Positions 9,381 to 17,913 of a stretch of 64,000 nucleotides of DNA are shown one piece after another. The stretch lies in the NCBI RefSeq assembly GCF_024753215.1, contig NZ_JANUGV010000010.1, positions 1 to 64,000 on the forward strand, read 5' to 3'. This stretch comes from Massilia solisilvae (GTDB lineage Bacteria > Pseudomonadota > Gammaproteobacteria > Burkholderiales > Burkholderiaceae_D). Position 1 is the stretch's first letter; every line of letters begins with the position of its first letter. The translations under genes and the position numbers were made by a program. The notes under the pieces were generated by a model that ran no database searches, was not told the origin of the DNA, and saw only the letters and a list, made by a program, of their open reading frames with translations.

Positions 9381-10136
9381 ATGAGCGCACGCCAGGCGCT
9401 CGCGCTTTTCATCTCCGACCTGCACCTGCAGGAATCGCACCCGCGCACGGCCGAAGCGTTCTTCCGCTTTTTGGCCGAGCGCGCCGTGCATGCCCGGCAG
9501 CTCTACCTGCTGGGCGACATCTTCGAATACTGGGCGGGGGACGACGACCTCGACACGCCCTTCCACCAGCGCGTGGTGCACGCCTTGCGCTCCCTTTCCG
9601 ACCGTGGCGTCGAAATCTTCTGGATTGCGGGCAACCGCGATTTCCTCGTCGGCGCGCAGTTCGCGCAGGCCGCCGGCGTGACCATCCTGGCCGAGCCGCA
9701 CGTCATCACCGTTGGCGGCACGCGCATCGCGCTCGTGCACGGCGACGCCCAGTGCACCGCCGACACCAAGTACATGGCGTTTCGCGCGCAGGTGCGCGAG
9801 AGCGCTTGGCAGCAGCAGTTCCTGGCCCTGCCGCTGGCGCAGCGCAAGCAGATCATCGCCGGCCTGCGCGAAGGCAGCCGCGAGGCGCACGCGACCAAGT
9901 CGTACGAGATCATGGACGTGACGCCGGAAGCGGTCGATGCCCTGTTCGAGCAGACTGCGGCCGACGTGATCATTCACGGCCACACGCATCGCCCGAACCT
10001 GCATCTGGTGGGCGACAAACGTCGCTACGTGCTGCCGGATTGGGAGCTCGATACCGAATCGCCGCGTGGCGGGTGGATCGAGCTCTCGGTGGACGGCGAA
10101 ATTGCCCGTCATGGTATCGAGGACCTGACGGGCTGA
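9381..10136 (+). CDS. lpxH: UDP-2,3-diacylglucosamine diphosphatase
   Basis: Hydrolyses UDP-2,3-diacylglucosamine to lipid X in lipid A synthesis, at the inner membrane surface. 251 residues with calcineurin-like metal motifs: FISDLHL (about 10-16), GDIFEYWAGDD (about 45-55), GNRDFL, HGDAQCT and HGHTHRPNLH (about 199-208). It follows ppiB after 34 nt, an order common in Burkholderiales. Converges on the NHL lipoprotein gene with a gap of only 10 nt and no visible terminator. Confidence 0.95.
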   Translation: MSARQALALFISDLHLQESHPRTAEAFFRFLAERAVHARQLYLLGDIFEYWAGDDDLDTPFHQRVVHALRSLSDRGVEIFWIAGNRDFLVGAQFAQAAGVTILAEPHVITVGGTRIALVHGDAQCTADTKYMAFRAQVRESAWQQQFLALPLAQRKQIIAGLREGSREAHATKSYEIMDVTPEAVDALFEQTAADVIIHGHTHRPNLHLVGDKRRYVLPDWELDTESPRGGWIELSVDGEIARHGIEDLTG

Positions 10137-10146
10137 AGTCGGCGCC

Positions 10147-12348
10147 TCAGGGCGTGAAGATTTGCAGGGCAGCGTATCTGGTCATTCCGTACAGCTTCCC
10201 ATTGCGCCACACGAGACCATGGATGTTAGGGTTGCCCCATGCCAGGTCGAGGGTCGACGCGACACCAGAAGGGCTGATCTTGCGAAGTTTGCCTTGCCCA
10301 CTAAGGTAAAGGTTGCCCTTGTCATCAATCGTCATTTGGTCAACACCGTAATAACCGAAGGTGGCTTTGCCCACCGGCCCGTCCTCGTCGCCCTCGACTG
10401 TTGGCGTGCCGGCGAAGATGCTAGCTTCTCCCGCCTTGCTGAGCTTGTAGATTGCCGCCGTGCCCGTGTCGGAGATATACAGGTTGCCGGCTGCGTCGTA
10501 CGCGATCCCCTGCGGAGTGAACATCCGCGCTTCATCTGGCCCCAGCAATTTCGCGAGCATACTATAGTCAGCCAGCAGGGAGACTTCTCCACTCGGGGTA
10601 ATGCCCCATACCGCCTCACCCGACACTGCCACGTTGCCGTCCCTGTCTATCGCAAGGTCGAACATGTATGCATAGCCTATTTGGGGGACCACCGTCGAAA
10701 CGACGCCATTGACAATGCGTCTTAGCCTCCGGCTGCTGAAGCCGTCGAGCAGATACAGGACGTCGCCCGGACCGGCAGCAATCGCGGAAGGGCGATCGAA
10801 GGTCGCACTCGCCAAGGGGCCATCCAAGGCGCCCCTGACACCCGGCATGCCGGCAAACAGGCTTACCGTTCCATCCGGGGTCATTTTTCGGACCACATTC
10901 TGGACGGGATCGGTCAAGTAAACGTTGCCTGCGCTGTCCACCGCTGGCTGCGCCGACGAGTTCAAACGTGCCCGGTCCCCCACCCCGTCGACGTAGCCTC
11001 GCGAGAGAGTCGCCTCGATGGTCGACACGCTGCCGTCAGCGCTCATTTTGCGCAGCGTAGTAGATCCCCATTCGGTAAACATGAAGGTGCCGTTCCCGTC
11101 TGTCGAGATCCCTTTGACGCTGCCGAGTTGCGCGCTCTTCCCGACGCCGTCCACGCTGCCCATATGAAGGTACGAGCCTGCGACCGTCGACACGTACCCT
11201 GCAGGGGTTACCTTGCGCACGCTCCCGCTATCGCCCACGTAGATGTTATCCGCTGCATCCACCGTCATTGCGTCGATCGCATTGAAATCGGCGTCGCTTC
11301 CCTGGCCGTCCGCGAGATCGACGCCGGGCAACGAGTTGTGCCACTTTCCTGCGATGTAGGTCGGCTTCCCTCCAGGGACGAATTTCCATACCCTGCGCTT
11401 GTCGTCCCCAAACCAGATGGCACCCTTGCTGTCGACGACCAGACTGGTGAGGTATTGGGTGTCGGTCTGCGAATCGGTGATTGGCCAGCGCACCGAGACC
11501 ACCCGTCCGTTCGGCATGACATGTCGAACGCCCACGATCCAGTCAAAGTCGGCAACGTAAAATCCACCTGCGCGGTCGCTTGCCAGCGCAAAGATTTGTC
11601 CGAAGCGCGCCGTCTTTGCGTCACCGTCCGCGACTTGCGGCATCTCGCCAATTTTTTGGTAGTTTTTACACAGGTTGGTGGGCACCCCGGACAGCGTTGT
11701 CACAACCCCATCCGGCGTCATTTTGCGAATCACCGCATTGCAGCTGTCAGCGATGCCCAGGTTTCCCGAACTATCCAGCGCAAGCATCGATCTCCCGCTG
11801 AAGTGGAAGCGCGCTTCCCCTCCTTTTCCATCACGGTAGCCGGCCAAACCAGGGGAACCGGCGAGCACCGTCGCCTTCCCGCTTGCGTCGAGCTTCAACA
11901 CAACGTGATTTTCGATATCGAGCACGTAGGCGTTACCAGCCCCATCGACCGCTCCCCCGCCTGCTTGCTGGATCATGGCTGGCTTGCCGGCCAGGACGAA
12001 GGGGAAGCAGTCAACGCCAACCTTGGTCACATCCGCGCCGTCGATGGTGCCCGCATTGTTCGCGACCCTGCAGGAATACCCGGGCGGTGTCTGTACTCTG
12101 ACGTCGTAGGACGCGCCGTTGTTGAGAACGGTCGGGAACGTAAAGCGGCCGTTCGCGGGGACGCTGATCGTGTCAGCGCCGTTTTGGAGCACCACGGCGT
12201 CGCCCGTCCGCATGCCGCTGACCGTGCCGCCCACCGAGAACGTCGTCCGTGGCGGCGGCGGCGCCGTACCACCAGACCCGCCACCACATCCCGCAAACGC
12301 CGCTGCCACGAGCGCTACCAAGGACAACCCGTACCTTGCGCGAAGCAT
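10147..12348 (-). CDS. NHL-repeat beta-propeller lipoprotein
   Basis: 733 residues. The ATG at 12348 is chosen because GGAGG precedes it by 6 nt and it opens a lipoprotein signal ending in AAFAGC (lipobox, Cys about residue 20), followed by a Gly/Pro linker. Residues of about 45-115 resemble a carboxypeptidase-regulatory-like beta domain (GTVSGMRTGDAVVLQNG). From about 125 there are many NHL-type blades of the form G-x-A-x-D-x-x-GN-x-Y-x-x-D, such as VDGAGNAYVLDIENHVVLKL, VDSAGNVYLTDP and YDAAGNLYISDTGTAAIYKL, with repeated VSTxAG turns. Likely a cell-surface binding protein; ligand unknown. Three TGTTGAGC half-sites lie in its upstream region. Confidence 0.85.
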   Translation of the reverse strand: MLRARYGLSLVALVAAAFAGCGGGSGGTAPPPPRTTFSVGGTVSGMRTGDAVVLQNGADTISVPANGRFTFPTVLNNGASYDVRVQTPPGYSCRVANNAGTIDGADVTKVGVDCFPFVLAGKPAMIQQAGGGAVDGAGNAYVLDIENHVVLKLDASGKATVLAGSPGLAGYRDGKGGEARFHFSGRSMLALDSSGNLGIADSCNAVIRKMTPDGVVTTLSGVPTNLCKNYQKIGEMPQVADGDAKTARFGQIFALASDRAGGFYVADFDWIVGVRHVMPNGRVVSVRWPITDSQTDTQYLTSLVVDSKGAIWFGDDKRRVWKFVPGGKPTYIAGKWHNSLPGVDLADGQGSDADFNAIDAMTVDAADNIYVGDSGSVRKVTPAGYVSTVAGSYLHMGSVDGVGKSAQLGSVKGISTDGNGTFMFTEWGSTTLRKMSADGSVSTIEATLSRGYVDGVGDRARLNSSAQPAVDSAGNVYLTDPVQNVVRKMTPDGTVSLFAGMPGVRGALDGPLASATFDRPSAIAAGPGDVLYLLDGFSSRRLRRIVNGVVSTVVPQIGYAYMFDLAIDRDGNVAVSGEAVWGITPSGEVSLLADYSMLAKLLGPDEARMFTPQGIAYDAAGNLYISDTGTAAIYKLSKAGEASIFAGTPTVEGDEDGPVGKATFGYYGVDQMTIDDKGNLYLSGQGKLRKISPSGVASTLDLAWGNPNIHGLVWRNGKLYGMTRYAALQIFTP

Positions 12349-12362
12349 TTCGCCTCCATCCG

Positions 12363-12419
12363 TGTTGAGCAAAAACGAGGGGGCAATCGTAGCGTGCTCA
12401 ACACCGTGCCATGTTGAGC
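12363..12419. promoter_or_regulatory. TGTTGAGC operator-like cluster
   Basis: A perfect inverted repeat GCTCAACA-N8-TGTTGAGC occupies 12396-12419, and a further TGTTGAGC half-site is at 12363-12370, between the lipoprotein start (12348, minus) and the GntR promoter (12440, plus). Perfect 8-nt arms with a third copy suggest a binding site for a dimeric regulator. The regulator is not identified. Confidence 0.5.
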
Positions 12420-12439
12420 GACATCTGTTCATTTATATG

Positions 12440-12504
12440 TTGACATCGGTGTGCGCACTGTTATACTTCACTACAACACCACTTCAATACTTCACCAGAA
12501 GTGG
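12440..12504 (+). promoter_or_regulatory. Promoter and dyad operator of the GntR-ABC operon
   Basis: TTGACA (12440-12445), a 16-nt spacer and TATACT (12462-12467) form a near-consensus sigma70 promoter. Downstream, CCACTTC (12479-12485) and GAAGTGG (12498-12504) form a dyad with a 12-nt spacer, with further ACTTCA repeats between. The position just after the transcription start fits autorepression by the YtrA-like regulator encoded next. Confidence 0.6.
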
Positions 12505-12540
12505 TCCATCGCGAAGTTTCACCAACCAAGGAGGCCGCCC

Positions 12541-12909
12541 ATGTCAGTCGGCTGGAACGACAACACACCCATTTACCGCCAGCTCAAGGATCGCGTGATC
12601 GGCATGATGCTCGACGGCGTACTCAAGGCGGGCGATGCCCTGCCCTCGGTGCGCCAGGTCGCGGCCGAGTACCAGCTCAACCCAATCACCGTATCCAAGG
12701 CTTACCAAGAACTCGTCGACGAACAACTCGTGGAAAAAAGAAGGGGAATCGGCATGTACGTTACCGAAGGTGCAAGCGAAAAACTGCTGGCCAGCGAGCG
12801 CGAGCGCTTCATGCGCGAGGAATGGCCGGCCATGCTCGAACGCATCCGCCGCCTGGGCATTGACCCGGCCGCACTGCTGGCGCAAACCCAGGCCGGAGGT
12901 GCGGCATGA
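12541..12909 (+). CDS. GntR-family transcriptional regulator, YtrA subfamily
   Basis: 122 residues; start chosen at the ATG 8 nt after AAGGAGG. The winged helix occupies about residues 10-75 (PIYRQLKDRVIGMMLDG, LPSVRQVAAEYQLNPITVSKAYQELV). There is only a short helical tail instead of a ligand-binding domain, which defines the YtrA subfamily. Such proteins usually repress their own operon with the ABC genes downstream; the dyad at 12479-12504 is the obvious operator. Its stop overlaps the next start in ATGA. Confidence 0.92.
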   Translation: MSVGWNDNTPIYRQLKDRVIGMMLDGVLKAGDALPSVRQVAAEYQLNPITVSKAYQELVDEQLVEKRRGIGMYVTEGASEKLLASERERFMREEWPAMLERIRRLGIDPAALLAQTQAGGAA

Positions 12910-13760
12910 GCGCCCTCTCCGCCAAAGGCCTGACCAAGCGCTACGGCAAGCGCGTTGCCGTCGACGGCATCAGCTTCGATATTCCCGCCGGGCGCATCGT
13001 GGGCCTGATCGGTCCCAACGGCTCGGGCAAGACGACCACGCTCAAGGCCGCGCTGGGCCTGATCCCGTTCGAGGGCGAGCTGTCGGTGCTCGGCCTGGAC
13101 CCGCGCACCCAGCGCGACCAGCTGATGCAGGACGTGTGCTTTATCGCCGACGTGGCGATTTTGCCGCGCTGGCTGCGCGTCTCCGAGGCGATCGATTTCG
13201 TCGCTGGCGTGCACCCGCGCTTTGACCGCGCCAAGGCCGAGCGCTATGTCGCCAACACCAAGCTCACCCCCTCGATGAAGGTCAAGCAGATGTCCAAGGG
13301 GATGATCGTGCAGCTGCACCTGGCGCTGGTGATGGCGATCGACGCCAAGCTGCTGGTGCTGGACGAGCCCACGCTGGGCCTGGACATCATCTACCGCAAG
13401 CAGTTCTACCAGAACCTGCTCGAGGATTACTTCGACGAGAACAAGACCATCGTCATCACCACCCACCAGGTCGAGGAGATCGAGCACATCCTTACCGACC
13501 TGATGTTCATCCGCGAAGGCAAGATCGTGCTGTCGGCCTCGATGGACGAGATTGGCGAGCGTTACACCGAGGTGATGGTCGCGGCCGACAAGGTCACCGC
13601 GGCAAACGCCCTCGCCCCGATCGACACGCGCACCGTGTTCGGCAAGCCGGTCATGTTGTTCGATGGGGTCTCGCGCACCCAGCTCGCCACGCTTGGCGAA
13701 ACGCGCAACCCGAGCCTGGCCGACCTGTTCGTGGCAACGATGAAAGGAACCTACGCATGA
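12906..13760 (+). CDS. ABC transporter ATP-binding protein
   Basis: 284 residues. Walker A is GPNGSGKTT (about 36-44). The signature is the divergent MSKGMIVQLHLAL instead of LSGGQ, typical of YtrB/BcrA-like exporters. Walker B is LLVLDEPTLGLD, and the switch is ITTHQVEEIEH. It powers the permease encoded next. Overlaps of 4 nt with both neighbours indicate a translationally coupled operon, and with a YtrA-type regulator the system is probably an exporter induced by envelope-acting compounds. Substrate unknown. Confidence 0.92.
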   Translation: MSALSAKGLTKRYGKRVAVDGISFDIPAGRIVGLIGPNGSGKTTTLKAALGLIPFEGELSVLGLDPRTQRDQLMQDVCFIADVAILPRWLRVSEAIDFVAGVHPRFDRAKAERYVANTKLTPSMKVKQMSKGMIVQLHLALVMAIDAKLLVLDEPTLGLDIIYRKQFYQNLLEDYFDENKTIVITTHQVEEIEHILTDLMFIREGKIVLSASMDEIGERYTEVMVAADKVTAANALAPIDTRTVFGKPVMLFDGVSRTQLATLGETRNPSLADLFVATMKGTYA

Positions 13761-14743
13761 ATACGCTGAAATGGCTGCTCCGCCGCGAATTCTGGGAGCA
13801 CAAGGGATCGATGTTCTGGGCGCCGCTGGTGGTGGCGGGCATTTTGCTCGCCACGATGGGCAGCAGCATGATCTTCGGGCTCGCCAAGCATGGCGTGCAC
13901 ATGACGATCAACGGCCACCCGGTCCACCAGGCCACGGTGTTCCGCGCGCTGCCGGTTGACCTGCGCAGCGACGTCATCAACGTCATCACCAGCGGCTACC
14001 TGGCCGTCTCGGCCCCGCTGTTCATGATGCTGGCCATCGTCGTATTCTTCTATTGCCTGGGCGCGCTGTACGACGAGCGCCGCGACCGCAGCATCCTGTT
14101 CTGGAAGTCGCTGCCGACCTCCGACGAGATGACCGTGCTGTCCAAGGTGCTGACCGCGGCCATCGTCACGCCGGTCATCACGATGGCGTTTGCGGTCGCC
14201 GTGTCCTTGCTCATGGTGGTGCTGACCTGCGCGGCGCTGGCCGTGAACGGCGTGAACCTGTTCGGCGACGTGCTGGCCAGCCCGCAGCTCTACCTTGCCC
14301 CGCTGGCACTGGTCAGCCTGCTTCCGGTGTATGTGCTGTGGGCGGCTCCCACCATCGGCTGGCTGATGCTGGTGTCGGGCTGGGCGCGCTCCAAGGTATT
14401 CCTGTGGGCGGTCGGCACGCCGCTGGTCGCGCTGGTGATCGCCAAGTGGGTGAGCCTGACGCTGAGCCAGACCACCGGCAGCGATATGTCCGGGCTGATG
14501 GCGTTCATGCAGGATGTGGTGGCGCGCGCGCTGACCGGAATCGTTCCGGGCATCTGGTTCAGCTACAAGGGCATCGACCCGTCGCTGATGTTGAACGCCA
14601 CCCACAAGGGTCTTGACCTGGGCGCGGTAGTCGCGCAGTCGTGGGGAACGCTGGCCGGTGCCGACGCATGGATCGGTGTCGCGGCAGGCGCGGCGATGAT
14701 CTTCGGCGCGATCCGCCTGCGCCGCTGGCGCGACGAGGGCTGA
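13757..14743 (+). CDS. ABC-2 type transporter permease
   Basis: 328 residues with about six predicted membrane segments: FWAPLVVAGILLATMGSSMI, FMMLAIVVFFYCLGALYDER, a pair near 135-160, LYLAPLALVSLLPVYVLWAA, IGWLMLVSGWA and a C-terminal segment IGVAAGAAMIFGAIRL. The N-terminus WLLRREFWEHKGSMFW resembles ABC-2 permeases that begin with a cytoplasmic RREFWE motif. It pairs with the ATPase upstream. A long periplasmic loop lies between the first two segments. Substrate not deducible. Confidence 0.85.
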   Translation: MNTLKWLLRREFWEHKGSMFWAPLVVAGILLATMGSSMIFGLAKHGVHMTINGHPVHQATVFRALPVDLRSDVINVITSGYLAVSAPLFMMLAIVVFFYCLGALYDERRDRSILFWKSLPTSDEMTVLSKVLTAAIVTPVITMAFAVAVSLLMVVLTCAALAVNGVNLFGDVLASPQLYLAPLALVSLLPVYVLWAAPTIGWLMLVSGWARSKVFLWAVGTPLVALVIAKWVSLTLSQTTGSDMSGLMAFMQDVVARALTGIVPGIWFSYKGIDPSLMLNATHKGLDLGAVVAQSWGTLAGADAWIGVAAGAAMIFGAIRLRRWRDEG

Positions 14744-14744
14744 T

Positions 14745-15476
14745 ATGCGGCTCTTCGCTGCTGCCCTGCTTGGCTTGTCCTTGTGCGCCGGCGTCGCGGC
14801 CAAGGACAAGCGCGACAAGGATGAGGACATGGCCACCGTCGAGGTGGATGGCCTGCGCAATCCGCAGATGAAGTCCTACCGCGCCGTCTGGGCGGGACTG
14901 GACGCTTTCGACAGCGAACACGCCCTGGCCCCGGCGGTGCAGCAACTGCGGTTTCGCATCGGGACCAAGGACGACAAGTACGTCACCGAGCGGGACATCA
15001 CGCTGCGCATCGCAAGCGACGACCTGAACATCCCGGTGCCGGTCACCACCGAAGGGAGCTTTGTGGTGCCGCGCAGCCGGGCCGCGTTCGATGCAAGCGC
15101 GGACCTGATCTTCAACCGGCGGGCCGGCCAGTACCAGGTGGCGCCGGAGGTGCGTACACCGGGGCTGCCGGAGAACATGCGGCGCCTCGGCGACCTGCGG
15201 CTCGAATGCAAGGTTGCGGTGGCCATCGTCAAGGAAGAGATTCCCGGCTGGATCGCCCTGCTGGCCAATGTGTTCCTGGGAACCACTGACTGGTGCATGA
15301 CCACCAAGGGCGATGTCGAGTTTTCGTATCCGACCGAGCGGCCGGTGACCGGTGCCGTGCTGGCCTACGGGGACCGCCGCGCCAGGCTCAGGCTGAACGG
15401 CGCCGACTACAAGGTTCCGCTGGCGGACCGCAGCTGGCCGGACGAGGCGATGGTGCTGCTGGAGTTTGCGCAGTAA
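14745..15476 (+). CDS. Exported hypothetical protein, fourth gene of the ABC operon
   Basis: 243 residues beginning with a signal peptide (MRLFAAALLGLSLCAGVAA, cleavage near residue 19) followed by a charged KDKRDKDED stretch. The rest is a soluble, mainly beta-looking periplasmic domain with two cysteines (RLECKVAVAI, TDWCMTTKG) that could form a disulfide. It starts one nucleotide after the permease stop, so it belongs to the same transcript and may be a periplasmic partner of the exporter. No known domain is recognised. Confidence 0.7.
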   Translation: MRLFAAALLGLSLCAGVAAKDKRDKDEDMATVEVDGLRNPQMKSYRAVWAGLDAFDSEHALAPAVQQLRFRIGTKDDKYVTERDITLRIASDDLNIPVPVTTEGSFVVPRSRAAFDASADLIFNRRAGQYQVAPEVRTPGLPENMRRLGDLRLECKVAVAIVKEEIPGWIALLANVFLGTTDWCMTTKGDVEFSYPTERPVTGAVLAYGDRRARLRLNGADYKVPLADRSWPDEAMVLLEFAQ

Positions 15477-15485
15477 ATCTGTGCC

Positions 15486-16163
15486 CTACTCGAACTGCTT
15501 GCGAAAGCTTTCGAACTGGGCCTTCAGCGCCTCGACCTCGGCGCGCAGCGTCGCCACTTCCTGTTCGAGCTGGGCGACGCGGCCGCCGCCTGCGGGCGCG
15601 GTGGAGCCGGTGCGCGCATCCTCATGCGCCAGTTCGATCTCGCCGGCCAGCAGCTGGCCGTAGCGGTGCTCCTTGGTGCCGGGCGCACGTTCGAGCTTTG
15701 CCACCAGCGGCGGATATTTATCGATCAGGAACTGCAGCGCGCCCTCGACCTCGGCCACGGATTTAAACTCGTGCAAGCGGCCGGTGCGGGTGCGCACCTC
15801 GCCCGCCGTTTGCGGACCGCGCAGCATCAGCACGGTGAGCACGGCCAGCTTGTCCTGTTCCAGCGACCACTTGATGCGCATGCGGTGCTCGTACTTGGCC
15901 ACGCGCGCGCCGGCTTGCGTGATGCAGTTGACCAGCTTGCGCTCCATCAGGCGCTGCAGGGTGTCCTGCACTTCGTCGTCGGTCAGCTGCATTACCGGGT
16001 CGCGGCTGGACAGCTGGTTGCAACCGTTGACGACCGCGTTGAGCGACATCGGGTAATTGTCAGGGGTGAGCGCTTCTTTTTCGGCCAGCACTGCAAGCAC
16101 GCGGAGCTCGACAGGGTCGAGATGGGCGGCGGGATCGAAGGCTCCCGCGTTTTCTGAGGTCAT
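15486..16163 (-). CDS. YceH family protein (DUF480)
   Basis: 225 residues. Tandem winged-helix YceH fold: LDPVELRVLAVLAEKEALTPDNYPMSLNAV at the N-terminus, GCNQLSSRDPVM, and the second wing LRGPQTAGEVRTRTGRLHEF. A coiled coil at the C-terminus (LEQEVATLRAEVEALKAQF) is usual. The function of the family is unsettled. It starts 8 nt after the cysE stop and is probably co-transcribed with cysE; it converges on the ABC operon with only 9 nt between stops. Confidence 0.92.
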   Translation of the reverse strand: MTSENAGAFDPAAHLDPVELRVLAVLAEKEALTPDNYPMSLNAVVNGCNQLSSRDPVMQLTDDEVQDTLQRLMERKLVNCITQAGARVAKYEHRMRIKWSLEQDKLAVLTVLMLRGPQTAGEVRTRTGRLHEFKSVAEVEGALQFLIDKYPPLVAKLERAPGTKEHRYGQLLAGEIELAHEDARTGSTAPAGGGRVAQLEQEVATLRAEVEALKAQFESFRKQFE

Positions 16164-16171
16164 GCGTTTCC

Positions 16172-16906
16172 TTATTCAACCAGGCGATTCAGTTGTGCCT
16201 GGTCGAGTTTATCACTCTCGCCGAGGTGGGGACAGGCGATGCCCGCGGCCTTGATGGTGGCGCACAGGCGCTCCATCTGCTCGTCCTGGCGTGCGACGTG
16301 GTCGATCAGGCCGCGCAGCGCCTTGGACATGGGGTCGTCGCCATTGGTCACGCCATACGCGGCGAACATTTTTGCGCTGCGCGACTGCTCTTCCTTGCGC
16401 ACGATGTGGGCCGGGTTGCCGACCGCGGTGGCGCCCGGCGGCACCGGCTTGATCACGACCGCGTTGGAGCCGACCTTGGCGTACTCGCCAACCGTGAACG
16501 CGCCCAGCACCTGGGCACCGGCGCCGACGATGACGCCGCGTTCGAGCGTAGGGTGACGCTTGGCGCCGGCCGTGAGCGTGGTGCCGCCCAGGGTGACGCC
16601 CTGGTAGATGGTGCAGTCGTCGCCGACCACGGCGGTTTCGCCGATGACCACGCCAAAGCCGTGGTCGATGAAGACGCGGCGGCCGATGACCGCGCCCGGG
16701 TGGATCTCGATGCCGGTGATGATGCGGGCCAGGTAAGAGATGAAGCGCCCGAGCCATTTGAAGCCGTGCGTCCAACAGGCGTGCGCCCATCCGTGCATGA
16801 CGATGGCGTGCAGGCCCGGGTAGCAGGTAAGCACCTCCCAACCGTTGCGGGCAGCCGGGTCGCGCTCGATGATGCTGTTGATGTCTTCGCGCAGCTTGGA
16901 GAACAT
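16172..16906 (-). CDS. cysE: Serine O-acetyltransferase
   Basis: Makes O-acetylserine from serine and acetyl-CoA, the precursor for cysteine synthase. The start MFSKLREDINSIIERDPAARNG is chosen from the conserved beginning of the short CysE type; an upstream in-frame ATG at 16939 is possible, and neither has a strong ribosome site. 244 residues. Left-handed beta-helix hexapeptides cover about 70-170 (IEIHPGAVIGRRVFIDHGFGVVIGETAVVG, HPTLERGVIVGAGAQVLG). The catalytic His and acetyl-CoA region GGTTLTAGAKRHPTL is intact. Confidence 0.93.
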   Translation of the reverse strand: MFSKLREDINSIIERDPAARNGWEVLTCYPGLHAIVMHGWAHACWTHGFKWLGRFISYLARIITGIEIHPGAVIGRRVFIDHGFGVVIGETAVVGDDCTIYQGVTLGGTTLTAGAKRHPTLERGVIVGAGAQVLGAFTVGEYAKVGSNAVVIKPVPPGATAVGNPAHIVRKEEQSRSAKMFAAYGVTNGDDPMSKALRGLIDHVARQDEQMERLCATIKAAGIACPHLGESDKLDQAQLNRLVE

Positions 16907-17040
16907 AAAGGTGTAGTTACGAATGCAAGACAAGGCCATGGTAGCCGATTCGGACCACGCTTGCTTACGGGGGGTCAATTCTGGCTGAGTGGGCGAATGG
17001 CCTCTCAGTGATATTCCGGTAGGAAGCTTTTTGGGCCAAC

Positions 17041-17151
17041 TGTCGTCCCGGCGAAAGCCGGGCCCCATAGACGTTCAGCGATGCCGCGCAGCTACCAGAG
17101 CCGCGGGCGGAGCATGCTCAGCATGGGTCCCGGCGTTCGCCGGGACGACGG
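17041..17151. repeat. REP-like inverted palindrome pair
   Basis: GTCGTCCCGGCGAAAGCCGGGCCCCAT on the left and, about 60 nt later, CTCAGCATGGGTCCCGG with CGTTCGCCGGGACGACGG on the right, each internally palindromic and together inverted. Same family as 5741-5825 and 22363-22474. It lies between the rlmB 3' end and cysE. Confidence 0.75.
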
Positions 17152-17169
17152 GTGGATGCGACGGCCGGG

Positions 17170-17910
17170 TCAGCCTTTCACGATCCGCTGGCGCCGGGCC
17201 TCGTACAGACACACGCCGGATGCGACCGACACGTTCAGGCTCTCCACCGAACCGAGCATCGGAATGCTGACCAGCAGATCGCAGGTCTCGCGCGTCAGGC
17301 GACGCATGCCCTCGCCTTCCGAACCCATCACCAGCGCCGTCGGGCCGGTGAAGTCCGCCTCATACAAGCCCTTGTCGGAGTCGTCGGACGTGCCGATCAG
17401 CCACACGCCGCGCTCCTTCAGTTCGCGCATGGTGCGCGCCAGGTTGGTCACGGTGATGTACGGGACGCTTTCCGCCGCGCCGCTGGCGACCTTGGCGGCG
17501 GTGGCGTTCAGGCCGACCGCGCGGTCCTTCGGCACGATCACCGCATGCGCGCCGGCGCCGTCGGCCACGCGCAGGCAGGCGCCCAGGTTGTGCGGGTCGG
17601 TGATGCCATCCAGGATCAGCAACAGCGGCGGGCCTTCCACCGCATCGAGCAGTTCGTCCAGGTTACGCGCCAGCGACAGCTGCGCCGCGAACGCGATCAC
17701 GCCCTGGTGGCGGTGGGTTCCCACGATCTTGTCCAGGCGCGCGGCCTCGACCGGCATGACGCGCACGCCGGCCGACTTGGCATGCGCCACCAGGTCCTGC
17801 ATGCGACGGTCGTTGCGTGCGGCGTCAACGAAGATCTCTTCCACCGACGACGCCTCGTGCCTCAGGCGCGAAGTCACCGCGTGGAACCCGAAAATCATTT
17901 TGTTTTTCAT
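17170..17910 (-). CDS. rlmB: 23S rRNA (guanosine(2251)-2'-O)-methyltransferase
   Basis: SPOUT-class methyltransferase modifying G2251 in the 23S peptidyl-transferase loop. 246 residues. The N-terminal L30e-like substrate domain (FGFHAVTSRLRH) spans about 1-75. The knotted SpoU domain has LDGITDPHNLGACLRVADGAGAHAVI, LVMGSEGEGMRRLTRETCD and the C-terminal SVESLNVSVASGVCLYEA. It follows rnr by only 3 nt, the usual rnr-rlmB operon. Confidence 0.95.
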   Translation of the reverse strand: MKNKMIFGFHAVTSRLRHEASSVEEIFVDAARNDRRMQDLVAHAKSAGVRVMPVEAARLDKIVGTHRHQGVIAFAAQLSLARNLDELLDAVEGPPLLLILDGITDPHNLGACLRVADGAGAHAVIVPKDRAVGLNATAAKVASGAAESVPYITVTNLARTMRELKERGVWLIGTSDDSDKGLYEADFTGPTALVMGSEGEGMRRLTRETCDLLVSIPMLGSVESLNVSVASGVCLYEARRQRIVKG

Positions 17911-17913
17911 GTA

